The translations under genes were made by a program, and so were the position numbers. From positions 1 to 16,327 of the forward strand of contig JAFRZS010000208.1 of the NCBI GenBank assembly GCA_017442445.1: a stretch of DNA of 16,327 nt. Reading direction: 5' to 3'. The notes below the pieces were generated by a model. That model was given only the letters and a program-made list of their open reading frames with translations. It had not been told where the DNA came from and did not search any database. The stretch comes from Clostridia bacterium (GTDB taxonomy: Bacteria > Bacillota > Clostridia > Oscillospirales > Acutalibacteraceae). This document shows positions 1 to 7,334 of this stretch, piece after piece; positions within the stretch are counted from its first letter, which is position 1; every line of letters begins with the position of its first letter.

Positions 1-962
1 AGTCTGTCTGCTGTTGCGACACTTCCTGCAAATGCTGAACGGTCAAGAAGCTTTGCAACTCCGTCTTCAACAACACAGTCAAGTCCGTCATCAAGTCTGC
101 CGAGTACCGAAGGACCGTCAGGCTGTGTAGCGCCTCGCATAGCATCTGTTACAAGTGCGATATTCTCAACCTTAAAGCTTTTGCATATAAGCTTTAAGAG
201 TTCGGGCGGAAGATGACAGCCGTCTGCAATTATCTCAATATTGATATCATCAAGAAGATATGCTGACTCAATTATGCCAAGCTTTCTGAATCCCTTTTCC
301 CTTGTAATCGTTGACATACAGGAATAGAAATGAGTCATTGAACGAAGTCCTTTGTCATATACAGCCTTTACATCTTCATATTTTGCATTACTGTGTGCTA
401 TTGAGGGGACTATACCGTTTTCAATAAGAAACTCGCAAAATTTTTCACTGCCCTCTAATTCAGGCGCAAAGCTCCATTTTTTTATAAGGTCGCCATACAA
501 ACTGACAAGCACTTTATATTCCGCTTCATCGGGCGGTGTTATGTATTCAAGATTCTGTGCGCCGCACTGGTCCTTTGAGAAATACGGACCTTCGAGATGC
601 ACACCGGGAATGTTGCTTTTACATTCTTTTTGCGCCTCTCTTATCATATTGAGTGCGTTTTTTAATACATCGATATCACAAGCTAAAGAGGTCGGATAAA
701 TTGTTGTTGTACCATGCTTCAAGTGAGCGTGAGCCGCTTTCAGTACATCTTCTTTTGTTCCGTCCATGAAATCGTGCCCTGCACCGCCGTGACAGTGCAT
801 ATCTATAAATCCGGGAGAAACATAGTTTCCCTCAGCATTTATTTCAATATCGCAAGACTTGTCACAATCGGAAATCTCTACGATTTTTCCGTTCTCAATG
901 TATAAATTTTTTTCCGATATGCCCTCGGGGGTAAGTAATTTGCCGTTAGTTATTTTTATCAT
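1..962 (-). CDS. nagA: N-acetylglucosamine-6-phosphate deacetylase, C-terminus cut by window edge
   Basis: Cytoplasmic amidohydrolase that removes acetate from GlcNAc-6-phosphate to give GlcN-6-phosphate, the substrate of the NagB product encoded just upstream. About 320 codons are present and no stop is reached; the family is usually near 380-400 residues, so roughly the last 60-80 are outside the window. Reading the minus strand from ATG at 962 gives GFIDMHCHGG (H56, H58), HLEGPYF (E124), IAHSNA (H190), THFYSCM (H211) and LVTDAM (D273, the expected catalytic Asp). The HxH pair resembles Bacillus-type binuclear enzymes rather than E. coli NagA, which has Gln/Asn there and binds one metal (family knowledge). 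Its ATG overlaps the nagB stop by one base (TAATG), implying translational coupling. Identity is secure. Confidence 0.95.
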   Translation of the reverse strand, partial: MIKITNGKLLTPEGISEKNLYIENGKIVEISDCDKSCDIEINAEGNYVSPGFIDMHCHGGAGHDFMDGTKEDVLKAAHAHLKHGTTTIYPTSLACDIDVLKNALNMIREAQKECKSNIPGVHLEGPYFSKDQCGAQNLEYITPPDEAEYKVLVSLYGDLIKKWSFAPELEGSEKFCEFLIENGIVPSIAHSNAKYEDVKAVYDKGLRSMTHFYSCMSTITREKGFRKLGIIESAYLLDDINIEIIADGCHLPPELLKLICKSFKVENIALVTDAMRGATQPDGPSVLGRLDDGLDCVVEDGVAKLLDRSAFAGSVATADR

Positions 963-1732
963 TATAAAACCTTTTCTCCGCTGTCATTGTCGCAGAACAT
1001 TATTGCGTTGTCATGTCTTCTCATTACTGTTGCAGGTACATCTGCAGTGATTTCAGCATTAACTGTGTTATAAACAGCATTTGCCTTTGTGGGTGCGGGT
1101 ACTGTGCAGAAAAGATAATCACCTGAGAAAAGCATCGGTACTGTGAGTGTCAATGCCTGTTTCGGTACGTCATCAATCTTTGCAAAACAACCGTCATTAA
1201 CCTGCTGATTTCTGCAAACCTCGTCAAGCTCAACAACCTTGACAAGCTCTTTATCTTCAAAGTCTGCAAAACCGGGATCATTGAATGCAATATGAGCGTT
1301 CTCGCCGATACCAAGACATACGATATCAATGGGAGATTTTCTGAGAAGCTCTGAATATCTTGCACATTCAGCTTCAGCATCTGTTGCTGAGCAGTCAATA
1401 TAATTTACACTCTTGAAGGGAAGCAAACCGAAAAGACGGTCTCTTAAGAAATTACCGAAGCCCTGCGGAGCATCCTTATCAAGTCCGATATATTCATCCA
1501 TATGGAATGCGTTGATTTTTGTCCAGTCAACTTCCTTTGTGTTTCTTAAATATTCAAGAACTTCGTTCTGTGAGGGTGCTGCCGCAAAAATCATATTGAG
1601 CTCATCCTTTGTCTTCTGAAGCTCAACAATTTTCTCAACAATAGCTGCACCTGCTACTTTGCCCATTTCTTCTCTTGTTGCCATTACTTTAACCTGTAAT
1701 TTATCAACTTTGAAATCCTTTAAAATGTTCAT
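962..1732 (-). CDS. nagB: Glucosamine-6-phosphate deaminase (NagB/6-phosphogluconolactonase fold, divergent subgroup)
   Basis: Predicted to convert GlcN-6-phosphate to fructose-6-phosphate and ammonia, finishing the NagA reaction. It has 256 residues, normal for NagB. The motif FHMDEY contains D79, matching E. coli D72, the proton-abstracting residue. The second active-site motif is GIGENAHIAFNDPG (142-154): positions equivalent to E. coli D141, H143 and E148 are N145, H147 and D152, and the usual Gly before the His is Ala. H147 is kept. After it comes GFADFEDKELVKVVELDE instead of the classical SSFxSRT stretch, so this is a separate branch of the family and its substrate could differ. ATG at 1732 is preceded by an AAGGCAAGG stretch, 20 bases after the U32 gene. 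Adjacency to nagA supports an amino-sugar role; exact activity is inferred. Confidence 0.85.
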   Translation of the reverse strand: MNILKDFKVDKLQVKVMATREEMGKVAGAAIVEKIVELQKTKDELNMIFAAAPSQNEVLEYLRNTKEVDWTKINAFHMDEYIGLDKDAPQGFGNFLRDRLFGLLPFKSVNYIDCSATDAEAECARYSELLRKSPIDIVCLGIGENAHIAFNDPGFADFEDKELVKVVELDEVCRNQQVNDGCFAKIDDVPKQALTLTVPMLFSGDYLFCTVPAPTKANAVYNTVNAEITADVPATVMRRHDNAIMFCDNDSGEKVL

Positions 1733-1752
1733 TGGTATCTACCTTGCCTTTC

Positions 1753-2988
1753 TTATCTCATTTTCCTTAAAATTGAACCTTTTGTAATTTCTTTATCACA
1801 TTTAAAACTCAGCTTCATCAACGGATGCGGTACACTTTCCACCGCTTCTCCGTTTGAATCGCGAAGATTTGTAACCTTAATTTCAAACGGAGGCTCACCT
1901 TTCTGTAAAACCTCTAAAACATCGCCTTCGCAGAATTTATTTCTCTGCTCTGCAAAGAGATATCCGTCCTTGTAATCCTCAACAATTCCTACAACATCCC
2001 AATCTCTTTTGTAAATTCCGTCATAGAAAATCTGAGCATCGTCACTCGGGTGTCCGAAATAGAATCCTGTGCAATACTCACGGTAGCTGACTTTACCCAT
2101 TTCATCAAGTATCCACTTTGAAGGCATAAAATCAGGAGTGGGATTCTTTTTATATTCATCAATTGCCGTTCTGTAAGCATTGGTGACAACACCTGTATAA
2201 TATGCAGATTTAGCTCTGCCTTCTATTTTAAAACTTGTAATACCTGCTTCAACCAATTTCGGAATATGCTCTATCATACACATATCACGGGAGTTCATTA
2301 TATATGTACCCTCGGTATCCTCGGAAATCGGGAAATATTCTCCCTCTCTCTTTGTTTCGGATATTGTATATTTCCATCTGCACGGCTGTGCGCAGTCGCC
2401 ACGGTTTGCATCTCTGCCTGTCAGATAATTTGACAAAAGACATCTGCCTGAAAAGGACATACACATAGCGCCGTGAATAAATGCTTCTATCTCAAGGTCA
2501 TCGGGAGTTTTTGCTCTGATTTCAGCAATCTCATCCATCGACAGCTCTCTTGCAACTACAATCCTTTTTGCGCCCATATTGTAAAACTCGTTTGCAGACA
2601 TATAGTTTACAATTCCCGCCTGAGTTGATATATGGATATCAACATCGGGTACTACTTCTTTTGCGAGTTTCAATACACCGATATCTGTTACGATAAATGC
2701 ATCAACACCTATCTCTGCTGCTCTTCTTAAAAAGTCGGGCAACACTTTCAGTTCATCGTTTCTCGGTGTTGTGTTACAAGTCAGATAAACCTTTACTCCA
2801 ATGTCATGTGCAGATTTTACTGCCGCTGATAATTCATTTTCATCAAAGTTTTTAGGACCTGCTCTCATACCGAACATTGTTCCGCCGAGATATACAGCAT
2901 CTGCACCAAAATTCAGAGCATAACCAAGACGCTCGGTATCTCCTGCAGGTGCAAGTAATTCAATTCTGTCAATATTATTTTGCGCCAT
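1753..2988 (-). CDS. trhP: U32 family protein, probable tRNA U34 hydroxylation protein (TrhP-like)
   Basis: 411-residue U32 'peptidase' family protein. Members related to E. coli YegQ/TrhP and Bacillus YrrN/YrrO act in prephenate-dependent formation of 5-hydroxyuridine at tRNA wobble position 34; the peptidase name is historical. The N-terminal LLAPAGDTERLGYAL and GADAVYLGG blocks start the TIM-barrel domain. The family signature lies at about 168-203: IEAFIHGAMCMSFSGRC followed by RGDCAQPC. C176, C183, C199, C203 and possibly C237 are candidate iron-sulfur ligands. Length is close to YrrO. The gene starts inside the last 14 bases of mltG; in Bacillus yrrL (MltG) also precedes the U32 genes, but here the intervening methyltransferase and the second U32 gene are missing. 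Assignment to TrhP rather than another U32 subgroup rests on length and neighbourhood. Confidence 0.8.
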   Translation of the reverse strand: MAQNNIDRIELLAPAGDTERLGYALNFGADAVYLGGTMFGMRAGPKNFDENELSAAVKSAHDIGVKVYLTCNTTPRNDELKVLPDFLRRAAEIGVDAFIVTDIGVLKLAKEVVPDVDIHISTQAGIVNYMSANEFYNMGAKRIVVARELSMDEIAEIRAKTPDDLEIEAFIHGAMCMSFSGRCLLSNYLTGRDANRGDCAQPCRWKYTISETKREGEYFPISEDTEGTYIMNSRDMCMIEHIPKLVEAGITSFKIEGRAKSAYYTGVVTNAYRTAIDEYKKNPTPDFMPSKWILDEMGKVSYREYCTGFYFGHPSDDAQIFYDGIYKRDWDVVGIVEDYKDGYLFAEQRNKFCEGDVLEVLQKGEPPFEIKVTNLRDSNGEAVESVPHPLMKLSFKCDKEITKGSILRKMR

Positions 2989-4351
2989 TTGCGATTAACA
3001 CCTCTTGATTCTTTTCTTCATATTCGGCAAATGTTTCTGCAAGATAAATGTTGCCGGCATTGTCGTGCAGGAAATAAAAATATGAAGTATCATTCGGATT
3101 CAAAGCAGCCTCAATTGCCTCAGTACCCGGATTGCATATAGCTCCTGCAGGTAAACCCTTGCAGGTAAATGTGTCATAATACTTGCTGTATTTTGAAGAA
3201 AGCTGTTCTCCTATTACAGGAGTAATACTGCTGTTTACATATTCAAGTGTTGAATCACACTCAATTACAGGATAACTTGCGCTTCTCTTCAAGCGATTGT
3301 GAATTACAGATGAAATATTACCCATCTGCTCTTTAGTTACTGCTTCCTTCTGAATAATGGATGCAATTATCATAATCTGATCGCGTGTCATACCCAAGTT
3401 CTCAGCTTTTTTACTGTATTCTGCTGTCCACTTATTATCATAGTTTTCAAGGAATTTTTTGAGTACATTTGTCGGATTTTCACCCTGATAAAATTCATAC
3501 TTATCGGGGAACAAATAACCTTCATATATACTGTACTCGCCTTCGCTCTCTGCGAGTTCATCAATGAAATCATAGTCAAAATCTATTTGATTCAAGGTAT
3601 CAAACAACTGCTGTGCATCACAGACATCGTTACTTTCAAGACGCTGGAAAACCTGATACAAGGTATAACCCTCAGGAATTGACACCTGTACCGTATCAAT
3701 TTTTGACGGTGCAATTTTTGCAAGATTCAACATTCTCTCAAGTCCCATTCCTGCATTCATATAATAAACACCGCTTAAATATTCATTTGAGTCCATATGT
3801 CTGAACTTTGCAAAGAGGTTGCAGAAAAGTTCATTCTTGATAAGTCCCGAGTCTTCCAATATGCTTATCATATTTTTGACATCGGTATTTTCAGGCACCG
3901 TGACCGTCACTTGCTGTTTACTTCTGTTGAGCGCGAGAACATCACCTATGCATGAAATACCGACTATTGATGCTACGGCTGTAGCAACAACTATGAACAC
4001 CAACATAAATGTTGTGAAAATTCCCGACAGTGTGCGGATTGCAGTATTCTTCTTTTTGGCATTATCTTTTTTAGGCGTCTGGTGTCCCGTTGTGTGTTTT
4101 CTTGCTTTCGCTGTTGAGAAATACACCTCTCCCTTATGCTCGGGTGTTGTTGTATCAACGGTTTCTATCATATCGTCAATATCGGTACTTTCCATATTGG
4201 CTATGAAATTGCGCACTCTCTCAGAGCGATCAACTACATAGTCCTCGCTTTCGCGTTTTGCTTCAGCCTCACTCTTTTCTTTTGCCGATTTAAAATCATA
4301 GTATTCCATCGGTTTGAGGTCATCGTTTAAATTATTCTTATTTTCATCCAT
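2975..4351 (-). CDS. mltG: Endolytic murein transglycosylase MltG (YceG-like)
   Basis: Membrane-anchored lytic transglycosylase that cuts nascent peptidoglycan strands outside the membrane, thought to set glycan length. From ATG at 4351 it has 458 residues: a charged, probably disordered cytoplasmic region (about 1-105), one transmembrane segment (about 110-140, FTTFMLVFIVVATAVASIVG), a LysM-like region with VPENTDVKNMISILEDSG and IPEGYTL, then the YceG catalytic domain. EGYLFPDKYEF, IIASIIQKEA (E336 is the expected catalytic Glu) and GLPAGAICNPG are family hallmarks. An in-frame TTG 24 bases upstream (4375) is possible, but the ATG has an AAGGATGTG ribosome site about ten bases ahead and is preferred. 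It follows the folate gene by 41 bases and overlaps the U32 gene by 14. The family is sure; the start is moderately sure. Confidence 0.92.
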   Translation of the reverse strand: MDENKNNLNDDLKPMEYYDFKSAKEKSEAEAKRESEDYVVDRSERVRNFIANMESTDIDDMIETVDTTTPEHKGEVYFSTAKARKHTTGHQTPKKDNAKKKNTAIRTLSGIFTTFMLVFIVVATAVASIVGISCIGDVLALNRSKQQVTVTVPENTDVKNMISILEDSGLIKNELFCNLFAKFRHMDSNEYLSGVYYMNAGMGLERMLNLAKIAPSKIDTVQVSIPEGYTLYQVFQRLESNDVCDAQQLFDTLNQIDFDYDFIDELAESEGEYSIYEGYLFPDKYEFYQGENPTNVLKKFLENYDNKWTAEYSKKAENLGMTRDQIMIIASIIQKEAVTKEQMGNISSVIHNRLKRSASYPVIECDSTLEYVNSSITPVIGEQLSSKYSKYYDTFTCKGLPAGAICNPGTEAIEAALNPNDTSYFYFLHDNAGNIYLAETFAEYEEKNQEVLIANGAK

Positions 4352-4392
4352 TGTGGTCACATCCTTGTATGGCAAAAATTATAATAATTACG

Positions 4393-4977
4393 TTAAGCTT
4401 CCGTGTCTAAAATCAAGCTTTCGGTTATCAGATATTTAACCCGCCTGTCAAATTTTCCGTGCAGAAGATTTTTCTCCTGAACACAGCTGTTGTAACAGAT
4501 TCCCACCGTTGTAGCTTTGAAATTTGAAAGAAATCTGTCATAGTATCCTTTTCCGTAGCCCAGACGGTAACCTAACTTGTCAAAAGCCAACGCAGGTACT
4601 ATACAAAGACCTTTTGAAAAATCGGTCAGCTTTTCGCAAACCTGAGTTTTAGGCTCAAGGACTCCGAAGCTCCCTTCTTCAAGGTCGTCAAGGCTGTTGA
4701 TTAAATAAAAATCCATGTTTCGCGTTCCCTCAACGCATCTGGGTACCGCTACCCTTTTTCCGCGCTTGAGAGATTCGCTTATGATGAAAAATGTATCTAC
4801 CTCAATATCCTTTGAAACATAAAGGAATAATGTTTCCGCTTCTCTGTATATCCACATATTCAGTAACTTGTTCGCAATTTTGCGGTCAAGTCGCTCTTTA
4901 TGCTCCGCGGTCATACCGATACGGATTTTTTTACATTTTTCTCTTAATTCTTTTTTGTAAGGTCTAATATCAAACAT
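4393..4977 (-). CDS. 5-formyltetrahydrofolate cyclo-ligase (MTHFS)
   Basis: Cytoplasmic ATP-dependent enzyme that converts 5-formyl-THF to 5,10-methenyl-THF, returning an inactive folate to the one-carbon pool. It has 194 residues, the usual size. The N-terminal basic KKELREKCKKIR (8-19) fits the nucleotide-binding start of the family, and the diagnostic GYRLGYGKGYYDRFL block is at 136-150 after IVPALAFDK. Its ATG overlaps the stop of the DJ-1-family gene by one base (TAATG), with GAGGG about ten bases ahead, so translation is probably coupled. Members of this family are often named YgfA or YqgN; I give no symbol because usage varies. Nothing is truncated or unusual. Confidence 0.93.
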   Translation of the reverse strand: MFDIRPYKKELREKCKKIRIGMTAEHKERLDRKIANKLLNMWIYREAETLFLYVSKDIEVDTFFIISESLKRGKRVAVPRCVEGTRNMDFYLINSLDDLEEGSFGVLEPKTQVCEKLTDFSKGLCIVPALAFDKLGYRLGYGKGYYDRFLSNFKATTVGICYNSCVQEKNLLHGKFDRRVKYLITESLILDTEA

Positions 4978-5513
4978 TACAAAATCGCCCTCATTACTTT
5001 TTCTGCTGTATCTTTATCTTTTATATTTCTTACTATTTCTGCACCAAATTCGATTGCATAACCCATAGACTTGCCTGTGATAATTTTTCCGTCGGTCACA
5101 ACAGGCTTTTCGGAAACCTTTGCACCTTCAAGCTCTTTTTCAAAACCGGGATAGCATATTGCTTCCTTGCCTTTTAATGCACCTATGTGTCCGAGTATGC
5201 TCGGTGCGGCACAGATTGATGCTATGTATATATCATTTTCAAGACAGTATTTTATTGCCTTCTGTACTGTTTCCGAATTTTCAAGGTTTATTGTACCGGG
5301 CATTCCGCCGGGTAAAATTATTGCTTCAACTTTATTGTCTAAAGCAACCTTATCCTCTGTAATATCACATTCTACCGTGATTGAATGTGAACCTTTTATT
5401 TTATCTGCCGATATACCCACTGTCAGCACTTCTATATCTGATCGTCTTAAAAAATCAAGGGTTGCTAATGCTTCCACTTCTTCAAAACCGTCTGCTAAAA
5501 ATAAATAAACCAT
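4977..5513 (-). CDS. DJ-1/PfpI family protein (YajL/ThiJ-like)
   Basis: 178-residue single-domain protein of the DJ-1/PfpI superfamily. The nucleophile-elbow Cys is C101 in ASICAAPS and the glutamate that activates it is E14 in DGFEEVEA, matching human DJ-1 C106 and E18. LPGGMPG (67-73) is the expected loop. Bacterial relatives have been proposed as chaperones, glyoxalases or protein-repair enzymes, and the activities are debated, so no reaction is assigned. No signal peptide, so cytoplasmic. ATG at 5513 is preceded by GGAGTG five bases away and begins four bases after the GNAT stop; the end overlaps the folate gene. It is a middle gene of the left operon. Confidence 0.88.
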   Translation of the reverse strand: MVYLFLADGFEEVEALATLDFLRRSDIEVLTVGISADKIKGSHSITVECDITEDKVALDNKVEAIILPGGMPGTINLENSETVQKAIKYCLENDIYIASICAAPSILGHIGALKGKEAICYPGFEKELEGAKVSEKPVVTDGKIITGKSMGYAIEFGAEIVRNIKDKDTAEKVMRAIL

Positions 5514-5517
5514 AATT

Positions 5518-6327
5518 TCACTCCATCTGAAGACCTATATAGCCTTCTTTTTCAACTGAATTTTCAAAGGATAATATCATACCCTTATTTTTTATTTCAA
5601 AATTATCCGTTGTGAACGGACAGTCCATAGGTACATAAAAACAATAATTGTCAGCTTCTGTGTTATCTGAGATAAGCTTCAACATCTCACAGAAATGTTT
5701 GTTATCAGCACAGATCTCATCAATAAAAACTGTATTGTTTTCTTCCCTCAAAAATGCATAACCGATATTCTCGGAATATAAAACTTTATCATAGTTTTTT
5801 ATAAGAAAGCTCATCTGTTCATCAGTCCACATCACAGCCGGACTTTTTGTGAGAAATGCTTTTCTCATTTCATTGATTTTCTTTGCATCAGCTTCAGATT
5901 TACTTGCTTCGCCTTTTGAAAGGATTTTTAAAATCTTTGATGATACCTTTATTTCTTTTGCCTTTAAGAAAGTCTTGTATCCGCGCTTTTCGTAGTAATC
6001 AAAAAGCGGCTTTGTTGCAGGTACCAACACCAAAAAATCATATCCGTCTTTTTGAGCTTTATCCTTAGCTTTTTCTAAAAGTTCTGTCATAAAGCCTGAC
6101 TTTTTGTATTTTTCATCAGTTGCACAGGCATATATATATTTACCCTTACGCCCCGACAAGCTACACTCAATCATACAAAGCATTGATGCCGTTTCGGAAT
6201 TTACTTCCTTTGTAAGAAATTCTGCTTTATCTGAAAATGCATCAATAAAGCCTTCTACATATTCATGTGTATCTCCGAAGGTTTTGCTCCATAAATTGAT
6301 TATACCCTCTTGGTTTACGGTAATCAT
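5518..6327 (-). CDS. GNAT family N-acetyltransferase
   Basis: 269-residue protein with one clear GNAT domain in the N-terminal half. MCMIECSLSG and KGKYIYACATDEKYKKSGFM (about 50-80) form the beta4 strand and acetyl-CoA pyrophosphate loop; the loop is KKSGFM rather than the classic RxxGxG/A. DFLVLVPATKPLFDYYEKRGYKTF (97-120) is the typical motif B with the acyl-CoA-contacting Tyr. The C-terminal half (about 150-269) has no motif I recognise but could be a degenerate second GNAT unit. The acceptor is unknown. Its ATG shares four bases (ATGA) with the end of the DUF2156 gene, and that gene also encodes a GNAT-like fold, so the two probably work in the same pathway (inference). Confidence 0.85.
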   Translation of the reverse strand: MITVNQEGIINLWSKTFGDTHEYVEGFIDAFSDKAEFLTKEVNSETASMLCMIECSLSGRKGKYIYACATDEKYKKSGFMTELLEKAKDKAQKDGYDFLVLVPATKPLFDYYEKRGYKTFLKAKEIKVSSKILKILSKGEASKSEADAKKINEMRKAFLTKSPAVMWTDEQMSFLIKNYDKVLYSENIGYAFLREENNTVFIDEICADNKHFCEMLKLISDNTEADNYCFYVPMDCPFTTDNFEIKNKGMILSFENSVEKEGYIGLQME

Positions 6328-7211
6328 CCTATTAAAACTGCCTCACTTTTTTCAAGCAGGATTTCAGGTCTGTATGAAAGCTTTGCTTTTCTTAAACCCT
6401 CGTCACCCGCATCTTCTTCTCTGTTTATATATTTGTAAGATGTCAGCATGTTTGCCGCAAATTCTCTGTTTATCGTAGGATACGCACCTCTGACAGACGC
6501 AAATGCTTTTTCAAAATGGGTACAGAAAATTTCATCGTTCAATTCCTCACCGATTGTAAAAGCAACCACTTCGCCTTCTGCTCTGAGTAAACCTCCGACA
6601 AAGCCTAATTCTTTATAATTTCCAAGCGCAGTTTTAACCGCGCGTGATTCTTTCAGTATGCCTTCAGAGTCTTTTTCAAGATTTTCTTCAAGCCATTTTT
6701 CATTCATTTCAAAACATTCCTGAAGATTATCTTCCGTTATAGCTTCAAATGACCAGTTATTATTGTTTTTGAAATATGAAATATGATTTCTTTTCGCATG
6801 ATATTTTTTACCTGAAAGAGATATAAGGTTATCGGTTAAATAAATATAATCAAAATCATCTCTGTTCTGCTCAAATCTGAAGCGCCCCGGATATATTTTT
6901 TCAAGCTCTTGTCTGTCAGCCTCAGTCAGCTCGTAAAGTCTGAATTCGTGACCGCAATCGGACGCATCTTCAATAAGCTTATCTATTACACTTTTTAAAT
7001 CTCCTTCACCTCTCGGGAAAATGTAGCCTGTGTTTCTGCTGTAATATTTTGCGCAGTAAAAACCGTCAAGCTTCAATATGCGGGTTCTGTAAACAGGCTC
7101 CCATACAAAAAGGTTACCGAAAGAGTATGCACAGGAGAAATTCCCGGATTTTTTCAAGCAACCGTCCACCCAGATTTTATCGCTGAGTAACGGTGTTTTA
7201 AATTCTAACAT
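6324..7211 (-). CDS. DUF2156 (phosphatidylglycerol lysyltransferase C-terminal-like) protein
   Basis: 295-residue soluble protein resembling DUF2156/LPG_synthase_C proteins, relatives of the catalytic domain of MprF-type aminoacyl-phosphatidylglycerol synthases, which have a tandem GNAT-like fold. Visible hallmarks are FSFGNL-like SFGNLFVWEPVY near the N-terminus, SGKKYHAKRNHISYFK in the middle (about 155-170), then GGLLRAEGEVVAFTIGEEL and HFEKAFASVRGAYPTINREFA. It lacks the membrane flippase region of MprF. Stand-alone members are common in Clostridia and largely uncharacterised, so no substrate is claimed. A TTG twelve bases upstream (7223) is in frame, but ATG at 7211 has GAGG six bases ahead and is preferred. 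It is the first gene of the left operon and its end overlaps the GNAT start (ATGA). Confidence 0.8.
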   Translation of the reverse strand: MLEFKTPLLSDKIWVDGCLKKSGNFSCAYSFGNLFVWEPVYRTRILKLDGFYCAKYYSRNTGYIFPRGEGDLKSVIDKLIEDASDCGHEFRLYELTEADRQELEKIYPGRFRFEQNRDDFDYIYLTDNLISLSGKKYHAKRNHISYFKNNNNWSFEAITEDNLQECFEMNEKWLEENLEKDSEGILKESRAVKTALGNYKELGFVGGLLRAEGEVVAFTIGEELNDEIFCTHFEKAFASVRGAYPTINREFAANMLTSYKYINREEDAGDEGLRKAKLSYRPEILLEKSEAVLIG

Positions 7212-7245
7212 ACAATACCTCAATATACACTTCTACTCATAATGT

Positions 7246-7274
7246 ATTATACCAAACTTTATTGTCAAATACAA
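7246..7274 (-). promoter_or_regulatory. Probable sigma-A extended -10 promoter of the left operon
   Basis: On the minus strand the sequence reads TGGTATAAT, a perfect -10 (7251-7246) with the TGn extension, about 28 bases before the DUF2156 ATG after allowing for the start site. The matching -35 at 17-base spacing is TTGTAT (7274-7269), a poor match, which the extended -10 could compensate for. No other promoter-like sequence was noticed upstream of the eight-gene run. Confidence 0.6.
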
Positions 7275-7285
7275 GTAAATTTTTC

Positions 7286-7313
7286 TTGACTTTATTCATA
7301 TTTCGTCTAAAAT
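7286..7313 (+). promoter_or_regulatory. Probable sigma-A promoter of lplA
   Basis: TTGACT (7286-7291) and TAAAAT (7308-7313), separated by 16 bases, each one mismatch from consensus. The start would fall near 7320, leaving almost no leader before the GGGGTG ribosome site at 7323-7328. Confidence 0.55.
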
Positions 7314-7334
7314 TATTCTGACGGGGTGATTATT

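Noticed and set aside
352..1050. Plus-strand open frames opposite nagA and nagB
   Set aside because: They are antisense to well-conserved coding sequence, resemble no known family and have no ribosome sites.
1753..2988. Collagenase-like peptidase
   Set aside because: The U32 peptidase label is historical; the Cys cluster and mltG neighbourhood match the tRNA/rRNA hydroxylation group, and no protease residues can be pointed to.
3819..4241. 140-codon plus-strand frame with hydrophobic stretches, opposite mltG
   Set aside because: It is the complement of the MltG membrane helix and charged N-terminus; the hydrophobic run is a by-product, and the MltG reading is strongly supported.
7263..7268. 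Perfect TTGACA on the minus strand upstream of the left operon
   Set aside because: Only 11 bases separate it from the perfect TATAAT at 7251-7246, too short for a sigma-A promoter; the extended -10 with TTGTAT at 17 bases is the better reading.
7264..7290. Inverted repeat GTCAA-N17-TTGAC between the left operon and lplA as an operator
   Set aside because: Arms are only five bases, and one is the lplA -35 box itself; no stronger symmetry is visible.
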